The position numbers were made by a program, and so were the translations under genes. A stretch of DNA of 64,000 bases from Chimonanthus salicifolius (lineage: Eukaryota; Streptophyta; Magnoliopsida; Laurales; Calycanthaceae), in the NCBI GenBank assembly GCA_013350335.1, contig CM023536.1, forward strand, positions 43,904,314 to 43,968,313, in the 5' to 3' direction. Of the stretch, positions 38,801 to 53,800 are shown piece by piece. Each line of letters starts with the position of its first letter. Positions within the stretch are counted from its first letter, which is position 1. Below the pieces are notes generated by a model. It saw only the letters and a program-made list of their open reading frames with translations, was not told the DNA's origin and did no database searches.

Positions 38801-41800
38801 GCAACACTGTTCACAGATCATGTGGAATGCACAAACTTGATGATGCCATTCCTACACGATCTTCTAATGAACCTAACAGTGTTGGCCAGTTTCCAGGGAG
38901 GGTTTACCTTTTCACTAGCCCAAGCGATTGCATTTGCAGAGTCGTTTTCAATGATAAAGTTGTCATTCCCAGTACTCACCCAGAGAAAAATCACACGCCT
39001 GATAGCCCTTAGCTCCGTCTCGTTAGACTCCTACTGACTTCGAGAAGATTAATCTCATTCTACCCTCATCATCATGAAGTACTCCTATTTTTGTTGGACC
39101 TAGCTTTCCTTTAGTCACTCCATCAACGTTAAACTTAAAATAATTTTTTCTTCCTTTCACCCAATCCACCCTAGGTTTCTTAACTTTTTTGCTACCTCTC
39201 ATACATCCCTCCCACGATAGGTAGGAATCTTCAGGGGAGCACCCAGAGAATTCTTGCATAGAGAGAGCCAACAGACTAAATTCCATTTGGCCTTCTCGAA
39301 AACCTCTACTGCCGAGCCCAGTTTTCCTTCAAAGATTCTATTATTCCACTTCTTCCAAATTTCCCACATGATTGTTGCTGGAATCAGACTCCATGCCACC
39401 CTTCTACCGCCAAAAGGGCCCCCGTTTCCATTCGATAACAGTCTTTCCTATCATGTTGTTCATCACCCATGAGCATTCTATCAGGTTATGTGATACCCCC
39501 GCCCCAAGAGAGGGGGTTGTTTGGTGAGAGGCCGCAATGGTAGAGAAAGGTCCCATACCGCCCATAGGGGTTGAGAAATTGTGGAATATATGAGGGAGCA
39601 GCCCTTCCTTTTAGCACAAGACCTTTTAGGCTCAAGGGTGACACTTGGGCTCAATGCAAAGCCGTGAGGTTTTTCAAGCCCAAAGAGGACAATATTGTGC
39701 TAGAGGGACAGATCGTTACAAATGGTATCAGAGAGGTTCAGCTTTCTGCTTGTGTAGTGTGACCGAGCCAGGGACGAATCTGGTTTTAAGGAGGGTGAAT
39801 TGTGATACCCCCACCCCAAGAGAGGGGGCTGTTTGATGAGAGGCTGGAATGGGAGAGAAAAGTCCCATATTGCCCATGGGGGTTGAGAAATTGTGGAATA
39901 TATGAGGGAGCACTCCTCCTTTCTAGCACAAGGCCTTTTGGGGCCAAGGGTGACACTTGGGCTCAATGCAAAGCCCTAAGGGTTTTTCAAGCCCAAAGCA
40001 GACAATATTGTATTAGAGAGACATGTTGTTATAGGTTATTGAACAGGCGCCAGATCCCTACCGTATATGGACAAGCACACAAGAGGTGATCCACCAACTC
40101 CTCCCCTTCTTCACGAAGTACATATAACTTTGAAGCTCCCTCTGGGAGGAGGCCTCGATTCCTTAGGTTACATCTGACTAAGATCCTCCCTCTTAGTGTA
40201 GTCCACAAGAATACTTGTATTCTTGGTAGGATTTTATTATTCTAGGCAAAGAAGCATGGTGGATAATAGTCTTACCCTAGGGAGTAGATGGAACTTAGTA
40301 TAGATTTAACTGAGAAGACACCGGACGGGTCTATGGCCCAGACCCACCTATCCTCTTCCTCCATACACAGAATAGATTCCTTTAACAAGCTCTTCAGGGA
40401 GCGAAGTTGGTCTCCTTCAAAATCCCTGAGGGTCCTCCTAAAATCTATACTCCAATGTGGGTCTCCATTCACTTCGCTGTAATTGTCAAAAAGAAAAATA
40501 TTTCCTCTTTATTATTGGGACTCTTTTGTATTCTTAAGAAAAATACAGACTATTAGATTTTGATTCATTTGATTGAGTCATTCTTCTTACTTTTAGATGC
40601 GGGAGCATTTTGTATATTTAGTATTTTAATTATTATTGGCATTATTATATATTTTTTTAGTTATTTTATTCTAGTGTTACTCTAGTAATTTTGGGCTATT
40701 ACAGGGTATTCTAGGAATGTCCATGTAATAGGGGTATTTTTGTCCTATTCTTTCCATGCAAATTATATAAGAATGTAAGCCCAATTATGGCCACTCATTG
40801 AAGAAATGAAATGAAAGAAAGCTTTAAAGCCTTAGCCTCCATGATGTGCATGGTGATGATTTCTCCTTGATGGCTTGGTATGAAGCCAACTGAATCAATT
40901 CTCCTATCTTCTCATTCTCTCTCCCCATCTTCTTTGTTTTCTTTGGAACTCAAAATCAAGTCATACACTTGCAGTGTGAAGCCGGAAGACGGTGAGAAGC
41001 CTCTTTGAACCATGTATCTATCTTTCTTCTTCTTCTATAGTGGGCCCTTCGGCTAAAAGGAATAACTCGGCGTTAAACTGTGAGAGAGATAGGTGGATGA
41101 GGAAAGATAGGAGAAAGAGAGGGAAGAAGATGAGAAAAGACTTCTTCGAGGGAGTCCTGCCTCCATAAGTTACTTTTGGATTTGACATTCTTGTCCATTC
41201 CATAAGCGAAATACATGCCTAATTTATAGACTTCTTCCCCTTTAATCAAGGAGGAGATACGATTGATTTTGAATTCAAACTAAACTAAAAAAGAAATCCT
41301 AATCTTGATGATAACCCAATCAAGATTAACATCAGTTTTATTAACGGTTGACCAAGCTATTGCTAAACAAGTGTCCCATGCGAGGCGTGATCTATTGAGG
41401 CACGTAACATCTTCTCTCTTCTTCTCATCTATTCTCTCTCTTTTCCTTTCCCTTTTCCCTCCCTACTGCTGCCATACCCTTTTTACAGCCCCTTGATTTC
41501 CCTTCTTCTTTTCTCTCTTCTTCCTCCTCTCCTCCCACACCCCTTTCCATCATTACCAGTCCCAGATTTTCTTTTTCCTGCTGCCGTGACACCCATAGAT
41601 CCATTCCCTGACTACTGCTTGCTGCTGCTGCTTTCCTACACCCACATCTGCTTGTCGCCACTCCAATATCTTCCCCTTTGTTGCCGCTGTTTCCATCCAA
41701 AACCCCTCTTCTTGGTTTCGTGAGCCTCAAACCTCTCCTCTTTTGCTTCCGTGATCCCTCTTAAACCATTCACAAGCCCCTTTCTTACACCCATACTGCT

Positions 41801-44800
41801 ACGCACCTTCCCTATTCTCTCTTCCTTGTTGTCGCAACCATAGAAGGCCCCTCAGTTGCTGCCGTGTCCCTCCTCCTTTTCTTCTCCATCAAGTCTTCTG
41901 CCCCAAATCAAACCTGCGCATCTGGCCCTTTTGTTCCATTCGTGTACCGTCCCCTTTTATTTAAACCACATGCCTTTATGTCCATGTCATTTAAAACCTT
42001 ATTTTACCCTTTTCATAAACCCATTTAATTCCCCACCCTCATATTCTCAAGTAGATTTCCAAGAATTACTTTGATTATGTATGGTAATATTAATTAATTA
42101 TATATATTAATTAGAATTTAAATTCAGCGCATTTTAAATTTAAAATGTCTTATTTTCATTCTATTTTAATCTTTAGAGAACTACTTAGAGTTTCTCTATC
42201 CCTTTTTTTCCTACTATCACTTTTTTTCTTTTTTCAATTTATCATACCATAAGTGCCTAGCTCGCTTGAGCATCATATTTTTTCCTAAATGCTAATCAGG
42301 TTCGGCACATTCTGAAGTTTATGCCCTCATTTCAATTAGAGTAGGCATCGGCTTAAACATGCTCATCTTTGAAAGCCTGGTTTGTATATAACTTATATTT
42401 AATTATAATATAGTAAATGTTCCCACCCTACCTACATATTACATGCCAACACTAGACTCTCTCGACCCTAGTTAAACTCCCAACTGTAGTTAAAAGTCAT
42501 AAGTAAAAAATTAAAAATCAACTGAATCCACTTGGGCTTTTCATTGGGCTTGGACCACCCATTGGGCCAGTTGAGCTTGGGCTTGACTATGCCTTTCAGC
42601 TCACATAGGGCTTGGGCTTGGACTTGGACTTGGTGTAGTATAGGATTGGCCTGTTTCCATCCTTAGTTTTTGCATCATAGTTCAAATGTTTAGCATCTAC
42701 TCTAGTCCTACATTTCTTCATTTGAGGACAGATCTTGTTTGGTCATGTGAGCAACCAAGTTTTGTAAAGGCACAGTTGTGCTTTAGGAGAAGATTCCATA
42801 ACTAACAAATAAGAAAGGGCAAAAAATCATCTGGAGTAAACCTGAATGCCAGCATATTGCGAACTTTAGGAGCAGTAGGCATATCCATAAATAGGGAAGT
42901 TGCAAAAAAGGAAATACGTCGACGAGCTTCTAAGTTCACAGGGATATCCAAAGCTGTTTCTTTGACAGTAAGTAACAAAAGCAAACGTCTGATCTGCCAT
43001 TAGAAAGTTGAAGCCAATTAATTTTAGATAAAATAAGTGACACATTTTTTAAGAGATACAAAATGACACTCATGAACTGGATCCATACTTGTTTCTTTAA
43101 TTTGTCAGTATTTTGAGTTTTTGGCATTGGGAAACAGATAGAAGGATTGGAATCACTTGATGCAAACAACTGGGGCTTGTATTCTTTGGACAAGGTAATT
43201 GATTCTCCTTCCTCTGGTTGAGAGCACGAGATCAAATCCAAAATTCTGAAAAGTCAAAAACGCATGTTTAATTTTTCACAAATGCATCATATAAGCCCGA
43301 AAGAAAAGATTCATCTTTATGAGTATCTAACCTGGATCCATGTGTCATCATATCTCTGGTAACAATCTCAAATATGTCTTGTAGTAATGTCACTACTTTA
43401 TCATGATGACATTCTTCATTTTCAAGCTTTGGTGAAACATACCATGCCAAGCAATCAATACTTAGAGAAAGTAAGCACATAACACTACAAAGATAAAAGG
43501 CTGTAGACTGTCCATTACCAAAAGATTGACCAGCTCAATACATGTACTACAAAGAACTGGTAACTCTGTCATCTTGAAGTCCATAAGGAGGCTGGAATTG
43601 CTAATGCTTGCTTCAACTTCGTCAATTATTTCAGCGATAATCCTATTAAGAAATTCATACAAAATTACGATGAAGTAAAACATGGAGATATAAAAGAGAT
43701 GTGTATATCTCTAAATAAGAAATACATCATCATTATCCCTTACCTTTTCTCAAGATCACCTAAAACGAGGAAATCAAGGATGTTCTTCAATAACTCATAG
43801 CACTCAGTCACAGAACAATACATGTAATAATCTTTTTTTATTTTTCTGCAAAATTTCTTGTTCTTCCCTACAAAATCTCCAGCCATCCTCACTGCCGTTG
43901 AAAACTGATGCAAATATAAAGGAATATTTAAAGAATGAGTATCAAATAGAAAATTCGCAACCATCTAGTAATATAAAAACTGACCTTGTTAGCCAGAAGG
44001 AAAACAGGCCAGTGGATAGAGCCAGAGTTTAGCTCTGATGATAAAGGCACAGTCATCAAGTCCATCTCTCTGTGAACAAAACAAAGTTATTTTGGGCTGC
44101 TTCTTTATAGACAATGTTGGTAGATATCTGCAAGAATAAATTAAGATGTACCTGTTGCTTATCAAGTCCTCTGAACGAAAACTACTAATAATTTGGTTCC
44201 ACACTACAGCGAACTTTGCAACAGCATTTTTGTCATTTTCTGATACCTAAAGAGAAAAAGGTGATATGTCATTGCGAACAAAAGTATCATGGGTCTATCA
44301 CTGCTACTAAGATCATCTATTTGGTAATTGTAATTACCATCATTATCATCATTATTCTTTTTTTTTTTGTAGTGAGCATTATTGTTATTATGTGCTGTCT
44401 GTAACTAAATGATGTTGGGCTCTTTAAACAATGAAATAACTGCACTTTATCAAAAAACATAAAGCTACTCTCACCTTGTGAAATTTCTTTTGGAAGAATT
44501 TTCGGACATTGTTCTTAGATACTTTTTTTGTGGAGGGTGGAATAAGGCGAACATTGAAAGCAGCAGGCAATGAATCGAATCTACTTCTCAGCATTCCCAT
44601 TGTACCAATCTAAATAGGAATCAGAAAGTCAATCTAGTAAATCTCAAATGAGTTGCAACATTTGATTGTGCATTGATGCAATCAACACCATCAAAACATA
44701 CGAAAGCCAATTACCTCACCAAGATGATGAAAGATGCCAGATACTCCGCCAAAGATTGTACTGAAAACAGAATACCAAATTTGTGTATCCATAAAATACA

Positions 44801-47800
44801 CCTGCATAAAAAAAAGTATCATTGACTTAAGCAGATGAATCTCGTAATTATTTGCTTCAGTTATGCATAACTTAACATTAAAAATCCAAGATCAAGTTCC
44901 TTGTACTTGCAGATGATTTGGAGACAAGAAATTAGCTAAATCACAAGTTAGAAACTTGGAGGAGATCTTTTGAGGCGAACAGCCCAAAAATAAGGAGAGA
45001 CAGAAATAGATGGTCATCCTATATGGCTCTCATGTAGGGAGGATGAATCTAAAGAAGATGCCTGCAGTCTGAGAACCTCAAAGATAAACACAATAGATGA
45101 TAAGACAAGGGAAACACATTTACGACGTTTTGGACAATTGTAAATGACAAGAAACAAACTTCATACAAAGAATTGAAGAGGGAAAACCTTTAAAGACATG
45201 GGTCAAGGGTGTAAAAAAGGCCATGATAAAATGTAGTGACAAATAATATGGATAAGATAGAGTGGAAACCTAGAACTCAAAAAGTGACCCTAGATGGAAA
45301 CTTAGCTACTGCTGCTGCTGATGTGGATTTTTGTTATCATCACTTTAATCATCTAGAGGGTGTTGGTCTTCCATGAATTGACACCATTTATCCCTGAAGT
45401 ATGATGGACATAGCCTCGATGAACTTTGTCCCACAGTAGATCTCAACTTTGAATACTAACTGATACAAGTTGAGGTTTCTAACTCCACATCATCTCCACG
45501 GAACATATCAAATTTTTTAATAATTTTATGAAATTATCTCCAAAAATCTTGCATTTGCATGCGATTTCCTACTCAGAATTTTACGATGCCCTTTCTCTTG
45601 GAGTAATGCTATAAAAGTTACTTTCCATTGAATATGATTTACATGATTCTAAAAATGTAATTTTTGGACGTGGGTATAAAGCATAGGTGAATTTATAATA
45701 AAAATTTTCATGAAATCACTTTTTTAATTGGAAAAAATAAAGTTTACTATTTGTTGTATTAAAATAAAGGAAATTCTGTGATGATTGAGGTTATTTCATT
45801 TCGACATACTTTGAAAATGATTTTAGTATCCTAACTGCCAGTTAGTGTTTTGTATTTCCCTACCATTTTTGTATTTCCAACTCAAAGGATCTACAATCTA
45901 CTGAATTTCAAATGGTGAAAAAAATGAATCGCTGCTTAAAAAGGCAATTATTTTTCACTAATTTGTTTGAGGTTTTGAAGATTAGCTGAACTGATTTTCT
46001 TTATTTAGTAGTTATAACATAGAGCAATGAAATTGGTTAAAAATGAAAACGACTTAGTACCACATGGTGAAAAATGTTGATTCTTGGGTGCAACTGTAGA
46101 ATAAAAATGATGTTCTAATTTGGATTTAAGTGGTAGCATGGGTGCAGAGCAAGCTAAGTGTAGGAAAGCTAGTGGAGTGTTGCTTGATAAGGCAATGCCA
46201 AATCAATTAAAAGGCATCACCATAAGATGACAGGGGATGGTAACTAGACCTGCAATGGTATATGAAGTTAAATGTTGGGCAATGAAGAAGAGAAAGCTAG
46301 ATAATTGATGTGGCACATCCATTGCTGTGTGTTTTTTTTTTTTTTTTTCTTTCTTTTTATTTCAAGTTGCTATTTTGTGTGTTTACTTTATTTAAAGTTA
46401 AGGGTATTTTATTTTAAATAATGTAGAAGCTTATAAAAGCCTCTCTCTTGTACCTTATTGATACACGATGAAATAAAGAAAAGTTTTTGCTGCTGTATGC
46501 GATGGTGAGAAACCGAAAGGCATGAAGCCCTCCTCTTTCTTCCGACTTCCAGGTACTCCATATTCTTCTCTCTCTTCTTCTATCTCTTCTCTTCTCTTTT
46601 GTTTTTTTTACCCAACCCAAATCCTACCACCTGCCGTTACCCATCAAACCATCCCTTTTCCTTCCGTAACATCAAATCCAGCCCAGATCTTGCTGTTACA
46701 GGCCCTTCCATCCCCAATACTGTTTCGTCCTTCTCCAAATCCCCTTCTCCTGCTGTCGCCCCTTCCTAAACTTCCATCTAAACCCATCGATCTCTCCAAA
46801 CGGCCCCATTGCTGTTATTTTGGATCCCTTCTTTGACTGTTCCCTGCCCCATTATCTTCATATAGTCCCTAATACAGCTCTCCTCAAACCTTTGGACCCT
46901 TCTCAAGCCTCATACAGCCATTCCCACCTGTCCTGAACCCCATACAGTTCCTAAACTACAGCTCTCCTGCTTTCCATAAGCCTTTTAAACCCTCCAATAC
47001 ACTTGTCCTGTGTTTCCAGACCTTTCTTTAGCCTTTCCACCCTGTTTTTTTTTCCCTCTTTCTTACTGCGGTCCCATAAAACCAGTCCTTTCTTAACCCC
47101 TACAACCACTGCTGTCCCATTTTTTTGCTTACCATTATCCCATACAGCCAACTTGAAGCCTTTTCCTGCTGTCCCATTCTGTTTTAAACATCACTTTGAT
47201 ACCATACAGCCATACTCAGCCCTATTTGGTGATAGCTTTTAGTGTTTGTGAGATCTAATAAGCCACTCTGTTCTGAAAGGCCTTCTACTAGGAATTGTAA
47301 TCAGATTTGGATTGTGCTATAACTGTTTATTTCCTAGAATTTCACACTTGTTTGTGGCAGATTTTATTATTCTAATTGCTATTAATAATTCTAATTTTAA
47401 TTTCAGCCTAATGTTTTGCTTTACATTGGTTTTTATTACATCTTAGTTGCATTTAGGTATTTAGGATAACCTTTTGTCTTGTCCTGCGTCAAATTTGGTA
47501 TTAGTAGCAAGGTTGGGTTGTTTCCTTAAACACCCATGGTCTTAGGTTGTATCCTATTTTTTTCTTTTAAAAATATTTGCATTCTTTATTATTTAAAAAA
47601 AATTGTCATTCATTGCATATAGACTTAGGTCATAGCATATAGTTAGAATCCGTCCCTATATTAGTGCGTCTAGAGGAATACTAGTGCGTGTACGCGTGCA
47701 TGACCACTAGGAGTAGAGTTATCTATCAGAAAGAGTCCGAACCATCCAACAAAATATCAGGAGATCAACCCCCAGCTTGATTTACTCAGGCCTTTGCCCA

Positions 47801-50800
47801 ATTAGATGTCAGGCTCACTGACCTTCAGAGAGGCCAAGATACCTTAGGTACTAACATGACCAATTTGAGAACCCGAATTGAAGCCCTTGAAATCCCTAGG
47901 AATGAGGAGAATGGGTCAGTTCATGAGGATAATAGGAATTTTAGGAATGGAGACCATAGAGGCCGCGGATTTGGTCGCGGTAGATTCCAACGGCCACACA
48001 GGCATCAGGAACTCATCGACCATAAGGAATGTGTCTTGAAGAACGTTCGAGTAGATGCCCCTGAATTTAATGGACGAATAGACCCTAAGGTTTTCTTAGA
48101 TTGGTTGTCGGACATAGATCACTACTTTGAGTGGCATGATATGTTAGAAGCTCGTATGGTCCGTTTTGAAGTTGGTGGGACAAGCTTGTCTTTTCTGAAC
48201 TACAGTGGAACATAAACTCCAGAGGTAAGGAGTTGAATCCCTCAATCTGAATTGGGATGAGATGAAAAAACATTTCAAAGAAAAGTATATCCCTCTTAGA
48301 TATAAGCAAAGACTCATTCACCAATGGAACTCTCTACATCAGGGCAACCAGACCATTGATGAGTATATTGAGAAGTTTGATGAGTTCCTTATGAGGTGCG
48401 AGTTGGATGAGGACCCCAGCCAGACCCTTTCTAGGTTTAGACTAGGTGTTCGTCCTGAATTCCAACGTAAGCTTATTTTGCATGGAGTGGAAACTTTGGA
48501 TGAAGCTTACCAAATAGTCCAGGGTTTAGAAGGTTATTTCAAGCCAAATCCTCCAAAGCAATTTGACTCCCGGGGTGCCAATTTTAAGCCTAATTAGCAT
48601 GGATCTCGGCAGAATACGGTGAGTCAACCCAAACAAGCCACCAATGCTCCATCCAAGAACAAGGATTCAAGTTTTAAGAGAGCTTCTGGTGCGAGCTCTT
48701 CTAGGAATGGTCCTCAGTGTTACTACTGTCAGGGATACGGGCATTTCACTCATGAATATTCTACTAAGACCATGAACCAGGAAAGAGCCCTTTTGTTGGG
48801 AAAGCTACCTAATGAAAAGATTGCCCATGAAGATGGCATAGAAGCTCAATTTCAAGGAGGATATCCTTTGAGTGATGAGGAACTTGATGAAGAGATCGAT
48901 GCAGCTTTCTTGCAGTGGTTAGATGTGCCTTTGCTCGATCCCAATCCTCAGAAGATTGGAAGCGCACAACCATTTTCTACAGTTACATCAAGTGCGGTGG
49001 GAAATCCTGCAAACTGATTGTGGATAGTGGAAGTTGTGCAAGTGTCATATCCACCAGCGCGGTTGCTCGATTGGGTTTGAAGCCTGAGCCTCAATCCCAA
49101 TCACACACGTCAATCCCAATCACTCAACGGTGCCCCGTGCCCTATTCAGATCCTCACCGATCAGGACACTGTGTGGCGTGATGTGATTCCTATGGGCGTA
49201 GGACACATTATTTTGGGTCGTCCTTGGTTGTTTGATCATGATGTGACACTATTTGGTCAAGCGGACACGTGTATCTTTGAGCAAAATGGTAGGAAGATCA
49301 AACTCCTCCCTATGCAACACAAGCCCCCTCACTCAAAACAGGATGACACAAAAAGGGACAAACAGAAGACCCCATCAAAGGCCCAATCCAAGTCTTTACA
49401 TATCATTGCTGCTAAAGAATTTGAAAAAGATACTAGCGAAACTTCGGTTGTGTTTGCCCTAGTGCCAAGAGAGACCTCCCCTGAGGTTGGTACTGAGTTG
49501 CCAGAGATTGTAGTTCCGGTCTTTAAGGAATTTCAAGATGTATTCCCATCTGATTTATCAAATGAACTACTCCCATGAGGGACATCTAACATGCCATTGA
49601 TCTTGTCCCTGGGGCGACTTTGCCAAACCTGCCTCATTATAGGATGAACCCTAAGGAGTATGAAGAGTTGAACGTCAAGTGGATGAGCTTACAAAAGGGA
49701 TTCATCAGGGAGAGTTTGAGTCTGTGCGTTGTGTCAACCCTCCTGACACCCAAGAAAGATGGCACCTGGCGCATGTGTATAGATAGCAGGGCTATTAATA
49801 AGATCACTGTCAAGTATAGGTTTCCAATCCCAAGTCTCGATGACATGCTTGACATGATGGCCCATGCTACTATCTTTTCGAAAATTGATCTCAAGATTGG
49901 ATATCATCAAATCCGCATTAGCCCAGGAGATGAATGTAAGACAACCTTCAAGACGAAGGATGGTTTGTACGAGTGGATGGTTATGCCTTTTAGTTTGACC
50001 AACGCTCCCAGTACGTTTATGCGGGTGATGACTCAAGTGTTGAGGCCCTTTATGGGTAAGTTCTTGGTGGTATATTTTGATGACATTCTTATCTATAGTA
50101 CCTCTCTGGAACAACACTTGCAGCATCTGAGGTCCTTCGGACTGAAAAATTATACGCAAACCTGAAGAAGTGTACATTCATATCTGATAGGGTTATCTTC
50201 TTAGGGTTTGTAGTTTCATCCGAAAGTATGTCAGCGGACTCCGAAAAGATAAAGGCCCATAGTAAGTTGGCCCGAACCTGCGGAATATACATGAGGTGCG
50301 AAGCTTTCACGGCTTAGCTACCTTCTATAGGCTGTTCCGAGGGTTTAGTTCCATCATGGCTCCCATCACGGATTGCATTAAGAAAGGGGAGTTCCCACGG
50401 ACTAATGCAGCCTCGAGAGCTTTCTAGGAGATCAAGAATCATATGGTCGAACCTCCTGTCATGCGACTACCAGACTTCTCCAAAGTCTTTAAAGTTGCGT
50501 GTGATGCATCTGGTGTTGGTATAGGTGGAGTGCTAAGTCAGGAAGGACATCCTGTCGCTTACTTTAGTGAGAAGTTGAATGAAGCCAAACAACGATATTC
50601 CACCTATGACAAAGAGTTTTATGCGGTTGTGCATGCACTCGGTCATTGGAGACATTACCTTTTACCACACGAATTTGTTTTGTTCTCGAACCATGAGGTC
50701 TTGAGATATCTCAATTCCCAGAAGAAGTTAAACTCAAGACATGCCAAGTGGGTTCAAAATTTTCAAGAATACACTTTTGTGTTGAAACACAAGGCCGGGG

Positions 50801-53800
50801 TTGAGAACAAGCTAGCCGATGCATTGAGTCGTAGGGTTGCACTAATACACTACATGAGTGTAGAGGTGATCGGGTTTGAACAGTTGAAGGAGGAATATCC
50901 CACATGCCCGGATTTTGGGGAGTTATATGCTTCACTCTTGAGTGACCAAGAGAGGAGTAACAAAGAGTTTCTCATGGTGGATAGCTTGTTGTTTAAGGGA
51001 AATAAACTCTGCATTCCCCGAACTTCCCTGCTTGATTTTCTTGTTTGGGAGTTACATGCCGGAGGTATGGCCGGACATTTTGGGAGAGACAAGACGATTG
51101 CCTTGGTTGAAGACAGGTTTTGTTGGCCTAGTCTCAAGAGAGATGTGGATAAAATTATTGGACAATGTCGAACTTGTCAATTGTCAAAACAAAGGAAGCA
51201 AAACACAGGATTGTATACGCCTTTGTTAGTTCCCCATGCTCCTTGGCAGGATATCAGTATGGACTTCGAACTTGGACTTCTGAAGACTATTAAGAAGTAC
51301 GATTCCATTTTGGTGGTTGTAGACCGTTTTTCTAAAATGGCCCGTTTCCTTCTGTGTTTTAAAACCTCCGATGCTTTTAACATTGCTAAGATATTTTTCG
51401 GAGAAGTGGTGAGACTCCATGGGTTACCAAAGATGATTATGTCAGATAGGGATGTCAGGTTCATGAGTTATTTTTGGAAAACCCTATGGCACATGATGGA
51501 TACTAGGTTACAGTTTTTGTCTGCGTATCATCCTCAGACTTATGGTCAGACTGAGGTAGTTAATCGTAGCCTAAGAAATCTATTGCATTGTCTGGTTGGA
51601 GAGCATACACGAACGTGGGATATTGTTCTACCGATTGCTGAGTTCGCGTATCATAGTTCGGTCAATAGATCTATAGGTATGAGTCCCTTCGAAGTCATGC
51701 ATGGTTATAAGCCTAGGAAGCCTATAGATCTCATTCACATGTTTATGTCACATAGGCCATCTGAGTCTGCATCATCATTTGTACATTGCATACATGAATT
51801 GCATGCTGAAATTAAAAGAAGAATTAATATGAGCAATGAAGTGTATAAGTCTACTGCAGATACTCATCGTAGATTAAAAGAGTTTAATGTGGGTGATTAT
51901 GTGATGATCCGCATAAGACCTAAACAGTTCCCGCAAGGAACTGTGAAAAAGGTACATGCTCGTAGTGCAGAGCCTTTCAAAATTTTGAGGCGAGTTTGAT
52001 CCAATACATACATTGTAGACCTTCCATCAGATATGGGTACTAGTCTTACTTTCGATGTGGAAGATTTATCCCTTTTCCAAAGCCCAATAGCTACACCTGT
52101 AAGCCCATAATCACATCATTCCCTTAGCCATTCTACTGGCCTACCTGACCCACTTCATGACCCATGTCATACACTTACCCAACCTTTACCAATTTTACCT
52201 TCCTTGTCACCTAAGAGAGATGAGATAGAGTCTATTCTGGATGAGAAAGTTGTTTCTACACGTGCCGGAGGCTATCAGAAGTATCTTGTGAAATGGAAAG
52301 ATAGACCAATTACAGATGCCACATAGTTAGCAGAAAGTGAGCTAAAACGACTTGATCAATATCTTCTAAAGAGATATCGGAGTTTTGTTTCATCAGAGGT
52401 GCCTTCTTCTTTTACAGCAAAAGATGACAGCAATGACAAAACAGGTTTCCGAGTCTATCAGCGACGACGGAAGAGAGTCGTTCCAGCTCCATCATTATGG
52501 CTTGGCAATGATCTGACTGGACGACATTGAAGACCTCACGTGCGCGTGTTTTGCACTATGAAGACCCTACACTGGGAAGACGCGTGTGTGGGAAGATTTG
52601 TGTCTTCTCATCTGTTTGAATTTGAGGTAGAGTTTTTCTCAGATGGGGGGATTGATGCAGCACATCCATTGACATGTGTTTTGGTTTTTTTTTTTCCTTT
52701 CTTTTTATTTCAAGTTGCTATTTTGTGTGTTTAGTTTATTTTAAGTAAGGGTAGTTTAGTCCTTGTTGCTTTTATTTTATTTTAAGTAAAGTAGAAGCTT
52801 ATAAAAGCCTCTCTCTTGTAACTTATTGATACATGATGAAATAAAGAAAAGTTTTTGCTGCTATATGCAATGGTGAGAAACCGAAAGGTGTGAAGCCCTC
52901 CTCCTTCTTCCGATTTCCATGTACTCCATCTGCTTCTCTCTCTTCTTCTATCTCTTCTCTTCGCTTTTGTTTTTTTTTACCCAACCCAAATCCTACCACC
53001 TGCCGTTATCCATCAAATCCAGCCCAGATCTTGCTGTTACAGGCCCTTCCATCCCCAATATTGTTTCATCCCTCTCCAAATCCCTTCCCCTGCTGTCGCC
53101 CCTTCCTAAACTTCCATCTAAACCCATCGATCCCTCCAAACAGTCCCATTACTGTTATTCTGTATCCCTTCTTTGACCTTTCCCTGCCCCATTATCCTCA
53201 TATAGTCCCTAATACAGTTGTCCTCAAACCTTTGGAGCCTTCTCAAGCTTCATACAACCATTACCACCTGTCCTAAACCCCATACAGTTCCTAAACTACA
53301 GCTCTCCTGCTTTCCTTAAGCCTTTTAAACCCTCCAATACACATGTCCTGTGTTTCCAGACCTTTCCTTAGCCTTTCCACCCTGTTTTTTTTCCCTCTTT
53401 CTTACTGCTGTCCCATAAAACCAGTCCTTTCTTAACCCCTACAACCACTGCTGTCCCATTCTTTTCCTTACTGTTAGCCCATACAGCCAACTTGAAGCCT
53501 TTTTCCTGCTGTCCCACTCTGTTTTAAACATCATTTTGATACCATACAACCATACTCAGCCCTATTTGGTGATAGCTTTTAGTGTTTGTGAGATCTAATA
53601 AGCCACTCTGTTCCGAAAGGCCTTCTACTAGAAATTGTAATCAGATTTAGATTATGTTATAACTGTTTATTTCCTAGAATTTCACGCTTGGTTGTGGCAG
53701 ATTTTACTATTCTAATTGCTATTTATAATTCTAATTTGAATTTCAGCCTAATATTTTGCTTTACATTGGTTTCTTATTACATCTTAGTTGCATTTAGGCA

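Noticed and set aside
41400..42070. CT-rich open frames as genes
   Set aside because: Compositional artefact of pyrimidine-rich sequence, like those at 46520-47240 and 52890-53280 in known LTRs.
43427..43480. Extra CalS8 coding sequence reading AWYVSPK upstream of LENEEC
   Set aside because: It is open but out of phase with the previous exon, which ends in phase 0 at 43519. Only the acceptor just before CTTGAAAAT keeps frame and matches family spacing.
46433..46440. A CalS8 alternative promoter from the LTR TATA-like box
   Set aside because: The LTR is antisense to CalS8, so it cannot drive the gene in the sense direction.
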